64,000 nucleotides of DNA from Tetraselmis striata (Eukaryota > Chlorophyta > Chlorodendrophyceae > Chlorodendrales > Chlorodendraceae): NCBI GenBank assembly GCA_006384855.1, contig VCJN01003428.1, forward strand, positions 124,001-188,000. The letters are read 5' to 3'. Shown piece after piece: positions 55,760 through 64,000 of the stretch (position 1 is the first letter of the stretch; every line of letters starts with the position of its first letter). Below the pieces are notes generated by a model. It was given only the letters and a program-made list of their open reading frames with translations, was not told the origin of the DNA and made no database searches. A program made the position numbers and the translations under genes.

Positions 55760-56104
55760 TCGCCATGTTGACCGGAGCACTACGAGCAGTGGCGGGAGGC
55801 GGCCACATGCACTATCATGTGCGTGGACTGCGGCCAACGGACGGACTGGGAGTGTTGCTGCGACGGCACCCCGGCTTTGTGCGGCCCCAAGTACCCATGC
55901 ATGGCGACCCATCAGCGGGCAGTCCCCTGCCCGACCACGGCCACGGTGAGGGCGGAGTTCCGCCATGTCAGGGACGCGTTCCACGACGCGACTCGCGCCG
56001 CCGTGTGTGAGGCTTCCGAGAAGGCACGCGCGGCTGGTGGGGTGCGCAGGGTGAGGCGGCGGACGACCAAGGAGATGAAGGAGAGCGAGACATGCCGTCA
56101 GTGA
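55760..56104 (+). CDS. Cys-rich exon-like frame inside the EnSpm-like element
   Basis: HYEQWREAATCTIMCVDCGQ, RTDWECCCDGTPALCGPKYP and FRHVRDAFHDATRAAV give a cysteine-dense putative zinc-binding segment followed by a basic helix (GGVRRVRRRTTKEMKE) and a stop. The even composition and ordered cysteines suggest true former coding sequence. The product is not recognised. Confidence 0.35.
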
Positions 56105-56148
56105 AATCGGGCGCAATGTCATTGGGTGGGGCACACGGACGTGTAACA

Positions 56149-56670
56149 CTTGCACTTTGCGCGTACTGATGGGTTACATCCAGGCGGTGTCACAGTATGC
56201 AACCGGAAAGGCTGCGTTGCTACTGCAAACGATGCTACGCCTCACTCGGTAGCAACCGCTGCCCCGCCTATCCCACAGCCGCTGCCCCCCCCCCCCCCCC
56301 TCGCGCACCGTCCTGCGACCTCGCGTGGATCCCCGCCACCAGCAGCTTGCACTTGCACTTTGCGCGTACTGCTGGGTTACATCCAGGCGGCGTCACACTA
56401 TGCAACCTGAAAGGCTGCGTTGCTACTGCAAACGATGCGACACCTCACTCGGTAGCAACCGCTGCCGCGCCTATCCCACAGCCGCTGCCCCCCCCCCCCC
56501 CCCCCCCCGCGGGATCCCCGCCATCGGAAGCTTGCACTTGCACTTTGCGCGTACTGCTGGGTTACATCCAGGCGGCGTCACACTATGCAACCGGAAAGGC
56601 TGCGTTGCTACTGCAAACGATGCTACGCCTCACTCGGTAGCAACCGCTGCCCCGCCCATCCCACTCGCAT
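56149..56670. repeat. Three tandem units of about 190 bases
   Basis: CTTGCACTTTGCGCGTACTG ... GGGTTACATCCAGGCGG ... CTGCAAACGATGC ... GGTAGCAACCGCTGCC occurs at about 56149, 56347 and 56532. The first two units end in a run of C; the third runs into the 30-base minisatellite. Confidence 0.88.
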
Positions 56671-57306
56671 TGGCGCCGCGCTGCCCCGGCCGCCGCGCCT
56701 TGGCGCCGCGCTGCCGCGGCCGCCGCGCCTTGGCGCCGCGCTGCCCCGGCCGCCGCGCCTTGGCGCCGCGCTGCCCCGGCCGCCGCGCCTTGGCGCCGCG
56801 CTCCCCCGGCCGCCGCGCCTTGGCGCCGCGCTGCCCCGGCCGCCGCGCCTTGGCGCCGCGCTGCCCCGGCCGCCGCGCCTTGGCGCCGCGCTGCCCCGGC
56901 CGCCGCGCCTTGGCGCCGCGCTGCCGCAGCCGCCGCGCCTTGGCGCCGCGCTGCCCCGGCCGCCGCGCCTTGGCGCCGCGCCTTGGCGCCGCGCCTTGGC
57001 GCCGCGCTGCCCCGGCCGCCGCGCCTTGGCGCCGCGCTGCCGCGGCCGCCGCGCCTTGGCGCCGCGCTGCCCCGGCCGCCGCGCCTTGGCGCCGCGCTGC
57101 CCCGGCCGCCGCGCCTTGGCGCCGCGCCTTGGCGCCGCGTTGCCCCGGCCGCCGCGCCTTGGCGCCGCGCTGCCCCGGCCGCCGCGCCTTGGCGCCGCGT
57201 TGCCCCGGCCGCCGCGCCTTGGCGCCGCGCTGCCCCGGCCGCCGCGCCTTGGCGCCGCGCCTTGGCGCCGCGCTGCCCCGGACGCCGCGCCTTGGCGCCG
57301 CGCTGG
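56671..57306. repeat. GC-rich 30-base minisatellite
   Basis: About 20 copies of a 30-base unit (GCGCCTTGGCGCCGCGCTGC plus CCCGGCCGCC) with a few shortened units. All six frames stay open in places, giving Ala/Pro/Arg repeats that are not genes. Confidence 0.95.
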
Positions 57307-57309
57307 GTC

Positions 57310-58830
57310 TAGAGTCCTCCCCTCCCTGGTGAGCGCGTCCACCTGCGCCTTGCGCTCGGGGCCGTCCTCCTCCGTCACCACATTCTGCAACCCCCACCGC
57401 GTGACGAACCACGCAGCTCCTTGCATGCGCTTGTACATGTGCCCAAGCACCGCATGGGGACGCGAGCTCCTTCTCGGTCATGATCGCCTTCACCCGGGCC
57501 TCCTCGAACAACGGACCGGTGTTAAGAATGGAAAATGTTTCCATGTGGTGCAAGCAGTCCTCCATGACCCAGCCGGACTGCACCGTCACCTTGCCTGACC
57601 CTGCAGTCATGGAGGGGAATGCCGTCATGCCCACGCCCACGCCCACGCCCGGGGGGGGGGGGGGGGGGGGGTTACCTTTCGACTTCTTGGACACCGCAAA
57701 CGAAGGGCGCAACCCGCGTCCAAAGTTGATGGGTATCGGGACTAAAGCCTGGCGCCGGTCTTCCTGCTTCATAGCTCGGAATCCAATGTGGCCCTGCACG
57801 GTGACAAATTTCCTCCAGAAGTCCCTTCCCAAGCCAAAAAAAAACAGGTGGAACGGCGCGAGGGGGAAGAGGTTGACCATGCTGACATAGCCCAGGACCA
57901 CATGGCACACGCCATGGCAGCCAGTGTTGTGCTTGGCCTCCGCCAGCCGGGTTGTGTTGAACGCACGCCGGGCAAGGTGCGTGATTCACTGGACAAGTCA
58001 TCGCCTTCATGGACGGTTACCAAGCGAGCATCCCCGTCCGCATCCACAGGGGGGTGCTCCTGGGCAGCCGCCATAGCCTCCACAACCTGCCACGCCGACC
58101 GGGCGGGTGCGTGTGATTCCATACAACCGCAGTTGAGTGGTGCCACCCGCACGCAGGCCGGGCCCACTCACCTCTGAACGCAGAAGGTCCACAATGTCAC
58201 CGTCCTCGAAAACAACGCGCCACTGGGTCGCCCCGCCGTAGTCCTCCAACACCCACTCGGTAACGACGCCGGTTATCACGCCGTAGTGCCATACTCCCCG
58301 GAACTTCTTGGCGATGACCTTCATGTAGAAGTCACCGGGATCGCCTTTCCGTATCACGCCCTCATCGGCAGCTTCCACGTCCGCCGGCGGCCACGCAGGC
58401 GCGTCGATGTCCACACCGTCTTCGCCAACGGGGTCCTCCCCCACACCCATCACATCGTCCTCCGAGACCGGCGCCGGCGGGCCGTTTCCGACGGCTGCAG
58501 CTACTCATGCTGCCGCCCCTGCCGCTGCTGCTGCTACTGCTGCCGCCCTGCTGCTGCTGCTTGTAATAAGGCGGCCTTGCGGTGCAACTTAGCCGCACGC
58601 TTCAACGAGTGGCTACAGTTCGGGTATTTCCGGAAGTGCCGCTCTCGCGCCGTCCTTTCACTACTGCCCGTCACGATGCCGTGGCAGTGCTTGCATGTGT
58701 ACACGCCATTCTTCGACACACTCGACATCCATCCCTCTCCCGGCATGCCTGCTGCCGCAAGCGCGCGCGGGGGGGGGGGGGGGGGTTGAGAGTTGGGGTG
58801 GATGTAGCCCACCACCGGCAGGGAGCACAA
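57310..58830 (-). pseudogene. Decayed multi-part coding region inside the EnSpm-like element
   Basis: Several coding-looking pieces lie in order on the minus strand: a Cys/His finger (YTCKHCHGIVTGSSERTARE and HFRKYPNC, 58690-58600), a Tudor/Agenet-like stretch (WRVVFEDGDIVDLLRSEV, about 58235-58180), MEDCLHHMETFSILNTGPLF near 57540, and KRMQGAAWFVTRWGLQNVVT near 57420. They are in different frames and separated by C/G runs. The third piece vaguely recalls the region found near transposases of plant EnSpm elements. This is likely the remains of the element's own protein. Confidence 0.35.
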
Positions 58831-59308
58831 ATGCGAGTGCGCGGCTGTCCGCGCTTGGTTCAGCGGTGAGCGGCGGTGACCGCCAGGCGACCCCGTACTT
58901 CATGCGCGTGCTGGGGCGTTACACAATCATCAGCAGTTAGGGCGGCTGCATTAAAACGCGCACCTACGAACACCACCTACCGCCTACCACCTACCGTACC
59001 ACCTACATCCGCCCACACCTCCGCCCGTCGTGCCGCACATCGCCGCACACCGCGGGGTCAGCGATGTGCAGCGATGTGCAGCGAGTACGTGCAGCCGCTT
59101 GTACTTAGCCCGGGTACTCCGCGTCGGCGGGCGACACGCGAGCCCGCGTGCGCATATCAATTTGATGAAATTATGGAAACGAGAAATTCATATAGTACTT
59201 TACAGGTCGCGCGCGATAGTCGTCGCTACTCGGTATGAAATCCACGTCCCTCGTCCGTCCCGTATCGTCCCCGTATGTCGTCGTTCGTCACCAGTAGGGC
59301 ACACTTGC

Positions 59309-59330
59309 GTCACATCTGAATCTCACAGTG
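59309..59330 (-). repeat. Right terminal inverted repeat of EnSpm-like element
   Basis: Inverse of 50999-51020, ending CTCACAGTG. CAA follows at 59331-59333. Confidence 0.85.
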
Positions 59331-60462
59331 CAACCCCGCGCGCCTCCTGCGATAGCGCATCACCTCACGATGTTGCGCCGCCTCTACGTTGTGCATCGCC
59401 GTCGGCACCATGAGCGCCAAACGCTCCGCGCGCACTGTCATCAGCTCCCACATGCCCTCCGGGCTGTTGAAGTCCACGGCGCTCTCCTCAAAGAGCGCTC
59501 TCGCCTGCGCGGGAAACACGGGCGCCCTGCCGTACACCAACTCGTATGGGATGTACCTAGTGCTGGCTTGCTTGCTGCACCGGTAGCCCAGCTCGATGGA
59601 AGGCAGAAAAGTGTCCCACACGACACGCTTGCCGGGCTGAACCACATAGCGCATCAGTGCCTCCTTCACTGTCTTCACCATCCCTTCCGCCAACCCATTG
59701 GGCTGCTGATGATAGGGCAGCGGTTTCGACTGATCGATGTCATGCTCCACGAGAAAATCGTGGAACTCGCCGCTGAACTCGGTACCACCGTCGGTACACA
59801 CCTCGCCGGGCGCCGCGAAACGCGCCAGCATTCTCTCTTGAAAGGCTTGTCGTATGTTGGCTGCCTCCTTGGTGCGCAGCGGCACCAACTCTACCCACTT
59901 GCTCGCCGCTTCCACCATCACCAACACCCAGACGTTGCGATTGCGGGTGGCCTCAAAAGGCCACGCCAAGTCCAAGTGCTAGCAGCGGTAGAACATGCCG
60001 AAGTGCGGCAGCGGCTGCATGTCCAGCGGTGAGGCTGCCTTTGGGCGGCCGCTGGTGCCGCCGGCTCGATGTTGCAGCCGATCGCAGTCCGGGCACGCCT
60101 TCTTGACTCGGGCTACATCCTCCACCATCCCCGGCCAGACATATGAAGCGGCGATAACACTGCGCAGCCGATCCCACCCCAAATGGCCCATCTTGACATG
60201 CACATCCATAATCACGGTGTCTCGCTCACTGGGTGGCGGTACCTCGCTCGCGGTGCGTGCCGTCCTTGTGTAAACACCACAAGATGTCGTTTCTCCATGT
60301 ATAGCGGGCATAAGGTTGCGGCATGTTGACGTTGCCCGCCTGCAGCTCCGCCATCGCCTCCGCGTCCATCCACGGACCGCCTCTCCGCGGTCCCGCCGTC
60401 AGCTCGCCGGTAACCGCCACCAAGTTGCCGTCGGCCGCGCCCTCATAGGCGGTGTCCAGCAC
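59331..60462 (-). pseudogene. gypsy-3 integrase (fossil)
   Basis: An N-terminal zinc-binding stretch (HVKMGHLGWDRLRSV ... CPDCDR) and the core (MDLAWPFEATRNRNVWVLVM, EVCTDGGTEFSGEFHDFL, PYHQQPNGLAEGMVKTVKEA) are recognisable. The left end is cut by the EnSpm-like insertion. It is part of the broken element. Confidence 0.85.
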
Positions 60463-60474
60463 GCGGCGTCGTGC

Positions 60475-62093
60475 TCACGCTGACAGCTCCGGCTGCCGGC
60501 TGCTCTGAGCCGTTGCGCAGCAAAAGGCTGCCGCATGTCGCACGGTGCCCTCCGGTGAAAACTCACCGCGCCCATCCAGCTCCTTAGGGTCGCCTACCAC
60601 GGGCCCCCGACTCAGACAATCTGCGTTGACGTGGTTTACGCCCTTCCGATAGCGAACCACGAAATCGTACTCGCTGAGCCTCATCGCCCACCGCGCCAAC
60701 GTCCCCCGAAGCTGAGCGGTGTTCATCAGCCATTCCAAAGTCCGATTATCCGTCACCACCACAAACTGCCTGCCAAACATATATATAGTATCTGAACTTG
60801 TCCATGCCATACAACATGGCAAGACACTCACCCGCATAGCTGGCATAGTTTGGCTCCGCGCCTTGGTAGGTGCGGCTCGCAAACTCCACCACGTACTCCT
60901 GTCCTTCGTCGTACTTCTGCGCCAGCACCGTGCCCAATCCAGCTCCCCTGAAATCGGTGTGCAGGATGAAAGGGCGGCTCCAATCCGGATTTCTCAGCAC
61001 GGGGGCTGAAACCAGGTCTGCCTTGAGCTGCTCGAAGGCTCGTTGCTGCTCCGATCCCCACTCCCACGGCACCTTGCCGGTGAGCTTGGTCAGCGGCTTG
61101 CGCTTGACTGCAACTTGCTCGATGAACTTGCCGTAGTAGCCCACCATGCCGAGGAAGCGTCGAAGCCCCGCAACGTGAGTCGGTGGCGGCATCTTCACTA
61201 CACCATCCACCTTGGAGTGCTGCGGGAATACGCCTTCGCCGTCGACCCAATGGCCCAAGAAAGCAATCTGCCTCACGGCCATGCGCCCCTTGCCGGGCGC
61301 CAGTCTGATGCCCGCCTTTGCGAGCCTCCGAAACACCGTCTCCAAACGCTGAAGGTGTTGCTGAAACACCTCAGCGTCGCTCATCTCGGCTGCGCCTGAA
61401 AAGACACAGATGTCATCGGCGTATACCGCCACGAACGGCAGATCGCCAAGGGCCTCATCCATGACACGCTGCCATGCTTGGTTGGCGTTCTTGAAGCCCA
61501 TCGCCATCCGGCACCACTCGTACTGCCGGTCGCGGCTCCAAAAGGCAGTCTTGTGTCTGTCCTTCTCTGCGATGGGCAGCTGATGAAACGCCGACTTGGC
61601 GTCAAACCCGCTGTACATCCGCGCGCCTGCGACCTTGCTGAGTAGCTCGTCTGTCTTGGTCATACAATACGCCCATGACTCGGTGACACTGTTCAACGGG
61701 CGAGCGTCCAAGCACACCCGGATCGCGGTCCAGTTGCCGTCGTCGTCCTTCATTCTTCGGTGGACACACTACTGGGATGCTGTAGAGCGATTCGCTCTCG
61801 CGGATCGCCCCAGCCGCCAACAGCTCCTTGCACCAGCTGTCCACGAAGTCCCACTCAGTCTTGCTCAATCGGTACTTGGGTCGCTTTATGGGCTGCGTGT
61901 TGGTCGTCGGTATCCTGAACTCCCAGTGTTTGACGGCCGGTAGGTCGCTGACGGACCACACCCACACGTCATCCCAAAAGCTGTCGCAGAGCTCCACGAG
62001 CCGTCGTTGCTGTGAAGCCTCGCACTCGCGCCCGCACCGCCTGTGTTTCTCAAGATCCTTCAGGCTGCGAACATCTTCCGCGTGATCATTCAT
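60475..62093 (-). pseudogene. gypsy-3 reverse transcriptase/RNase H (fossil)
   Basis: RT blocks include RPKYRLSKTEWDFVDSWCKE, RMYSGFDAKSAFHQLPIAEK, WCRMAMGFKNANQAWQRVMD and FVAVYADDICVFSGA. The connection ends in LRRFLGMVGYYGKFI. RNase H has FILHTDFRGAGLGTVLAQ and VNADCLSRGPV. The active-site block is YADD instead of the YLDD seen in gypsy-1 and gypsy-2, so this is a different gypsy lineage. Confidence 0.88.
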
Positions 62094-62383
62094 GCTTGCC
62101 TGCGTGTAGTCACGATTGGCTCACGTGGCAACGCTACTCCGTTCCGCAGTCCCGCCGCTATCCGACTACACGGCGTTGGCACCGAAAGCTCGGCGCCCCG
62201 CCTTGTTTGTCGCCGTCACCTCGCGCACAGTGGTAGCGCGCGCTCGTGCGCACCATCACTGCCACGAATATGGCTAACACCGTGGTGTTGCCGATACGAC
62301 TCGCCTCGCTGAAGTGCATTGACGTGCCGCCCAACCAAATGAGCAGCAAGCCAGCAGCATAGCGCATGTTGACACAGCAGCTG

Positions 62384-63975
62384 TCATGCTCTCCCGCAGG
62401 ATCTATGCATCCTGCGCTGCTCTCGTCTCTCTCGCTCCGCGCGCTGAGCTGCTTGGGCAGCCCGGGCTGCGCGCTCCAGCTCCTCCAAGTCCCTCAGTCG
62501 TTGTTGCTCCACGAAGAGCGGCCTGACGATCCACGCGACGTTGTGCAGACCCATGGCATTGCCAATGAGGCGCTCATGGTCCGGCAGCGATATGCCGTGA
62601 ATCACGTTCGGCTCGTAACCGAAAAGCTCCTCCTTCAGGTGGACAGTGGGCCGTTCCCACTCGCCCGTGCTGATGTTGAACGACATGCCGGCCCCCTCGC
62701 CGGAGTAGGCATCTGAGTCCGGTCGCGCCAAGATCGTTGGCAACGCGCGTGGCTGCCCCGGTTTGTTGACGCGAACTCCGTTGGGTGGTGTCGGCAGATC
62801 GACATGCGGCCGTAGGTGCGGTGGCAGCACCTCTCGCAGCAGTCGCGGCTGCATGTCCGCCCGCGTCTCCCACGCCAACTTCAGTCTCTCCACGTACCCC
62901 ATGTTCGTCCAGAACCCTCGCACTCGGTGATGATTCGCTCCACAGCCCGCCTCACCAATCACGAGCGCTCTCTCGATGATCTTCGTGATGTATTTCTCAG
63001 ACTCCTTGATGTACAGTCTCTCGTCTCCGCTCGTATCCAAGTTCTCCAGCAGCCAACCCACGCCGGTGGGCTGCTTCTCCTCGAGCTTCTCGATGAACGC
63101 GGCCACGTGAAAGAGCAAACGTGACCTCCGGTCGCGCAATCCCAGCGCGTTGCGGTTGGCTTTGCTCATGCCAGGCAAGGCCATCCATACCCCACTATGT
63201 CTATTTATGACAGGCGCCTCACGTCCTCCGCCGTGATCGCCGTGATTTCCTGTGGGAACGAGTCCCACCGCTTGATCGCGCTAGCTGGTAGTAGATCCGG
63301 ATATCTCCTACTGAGCTCCTTGAACACGCTGCCCAGCGGCCTTGCGGGCTGCCGGGTCGGTGTCCGAATGCCGGTATCTGGCTACCTTCTGACCGTTGGC
63401 CAGCATGGCATTCAGCACGGCAACGTAGACTCCGCCACATGGCTCGTACAGGCTAAGGCCCTCTTCTCGGGTGCTCAGCCTCGCCAGCCCGTGACGCTGC
63501 TGGCTCTGTACCTCCCGCAAAGGCGGTAGGTCTGCGGGCTCGCATGTTTTGGACTCTTGCATGTCACGCCGAGAGGGTTCGTGGGCGGCGTGGCGGTGAG
63601 ACACGTCACTGCCCCCCCCCCTCCCCCCCCCCCCCCCACACACACACTCTCCCCCCCCATCTCATCATCGCCGAGCTCCACCCCATGGCAGTAGCTCGCT
63701 CTCTCCACGCGCACCACAGGTCGGTGCTCGCGGACCCGCCGCTCCCACCCCGTTTGACTGAGCAGCGGCACTCTGCCGGCTGGTCGGTTGGGTGCGCGGA
63801 AAGTGCAGATTCTGGTCGCCAGGTCCGGGCGCATCCCGAGGGCTGTGATGGTAGGTCCACCGAGCAGCAAGCCCGGTGCCTCGCCTCCATTCTCGTACAC
63901 GCGCGGTAGTGCGTGATGAGCTCCCATGATTGAGGTGACGGGGTCCCGAAGCGTGAAGACCACGCCATCCCGCAA
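62384..63975 (-). pseudogene. gypsy-3 C5-cytosine methyltransferase-like module (fossil)
   Basis: GLSLYEPCGGVYVAVLNAML followed by RHSDTDPAARKAA fits motif I-II of C5-cytosine methyltransferases. GMSKANRNALGLRDRRSRLL and GWLLENLDTSGDERLY fit the motif IV-VI region. RPTVHLKEELFGYEPNVIHG and HERLIGNAMGLHNVAWIV fit the target-recognition end and motifs IX-X. It lies upstream of RT on the same strand. Capture of cytosine methyltransferases by retrotransposons is known from dinoflagellates and charophyte algae. A C run lies in it at 63611-63657. It continues to or past the window edge. Confidence 0.65.
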
Positions 63976-64000
63976 TCGTCGTTGCTGCTCGCATGAGCGC

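Larger units (their letters stand above)
50999..59330. mobile_element. EnSpm/CACTA-like DNA transposon inserted in gypsy-3
   Basis: The 8332-base insert begins CACTGTGAGATTCAGATGTG and ends with its exact inverse. The perfect terminal inverted repeat is 22 bases, with further related motifs inside (GGTGACGAA). The 3-bp CAA duplication and the CACTG termini fit the EnSpm/CACTA superfamily. The integrase reading of gypsy-3 stops at one edge and its PHD region resumes at the other. No complete transposase was found. The inside is mostly satellites, GC-rich short ORFs and many runs of 10-25 C or G, so it may be a non-autonomous or decayed copy. Confidence 0.82.
49672..64000 (-). mobile_element. 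Old gypsy-like retroelement fossil 'gypsy-3' with methyltransferase and PHD modules
   Basis: On the minus strand, from the right edge inwards, the order is a C5-cytosine methyltransferase-like module, RT, RNase H and integrase. An 8.3-kb DNA transposon (50999-59330) then interrupts it, followed by a PHD-finger region and an amino-methyltransferase-like module. RT-before-integrase marks it as Ty3/gypsy. No LTR pair could be seen and the 5' end is outside the window. The copy is broken, with several breaks besides the insertion, and looks old. Confidence 0.8.

Noticed and set aside
56325-57600. Several long reading frames of 275-426 residues on both strands over the Ala/Pro/Arg-rich region
   Set aside because: They are by-products of the 30-base GC-rich minisatellite; both strands are open and there is no domain or codon-use signal.

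Overview
The window is nuclear DNA of a eukaryote, most likely a chlorophyte green alga (a prasinophyte such as a Cymbomonas or Pyramimonas relative is possible, but that is a guess). The support is: intron-rich genes with GT-AG introns; TGTAA polyadenylation-type signals 50-110 bases past four stop codons; two GT29 sialyltransferase-like genes and a plant/algal-type SnoaL-like gene; long homopolymeric C/G tracts; and a dense load of Ty3/gypsy, LINE and DNA-transposon sequence.

Layout. 1-5.9 kb: a gypsy retroelement fossil (gypsy-1, minus strand), entered at its 3' LTR and truncated at its gag end. 6.0-9.6 kb: a decayed LINE. 11.0-24.6 kb: a host-gene island holding a SnoaL-like gene (+), a GT29 gene with a 10-exon model that closes in frame (-), a second GT29 gene with a Cys-rich stem (+), and a tiny three-exon RNase-kappa-like gene (-). 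26.2-48.1 kb: two divergently transcribed, intron-rich genes. One encodes a DUF7869/transposase-like protein (-). The other spans 15 kb (+) and encodes a ParB-like domain, a beta-class N6/N4 DNA methyltransferase domain and a long acidic tail. Introns of both genes, and the spacer between them, carry the same 25-28 bp palindromic minisatellite. A young, apparently whole gypsy element (gypsy-2; 437-bp LTRs about 99% identical, 5-bp target duplication GGGTT) sits in intron 1 of the methyltransferase gene. 49.7-64 kb: a third, old gypsy-like element (gypsy-3, minus) running off the right edge. It is split by an 8.3-kb CACTG-type (EnSpm/CACTA-like) transposon with a 22-bp terminal inverted repeat and a 3-bp CAA target duplication. 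That transposon is full of satellites and poly-C/G runs.

The unifying theme is DNA-methyltransferase modules carried by, or next to, mobile DNA. There is a Dam-like module between gag and protease in gypsy-1 and gypsy-2. Gypsy-3 has a C5-cytosine methyltransferase-like module upstream of RT, and a PHD finger plus an amino-methyltransferase-like module downstream of integrase. The large cellular-style gene pairs ParB with an N6/N4 methyltransferase. The ParB-methyltransferase gene, its divergent DUF7869 partner and their shared palindromic repeats are my best candidate for an undescribed system. Neither gene reads cleanly through in this copy. All domain calls come from reading motifs by eye; no search was run.
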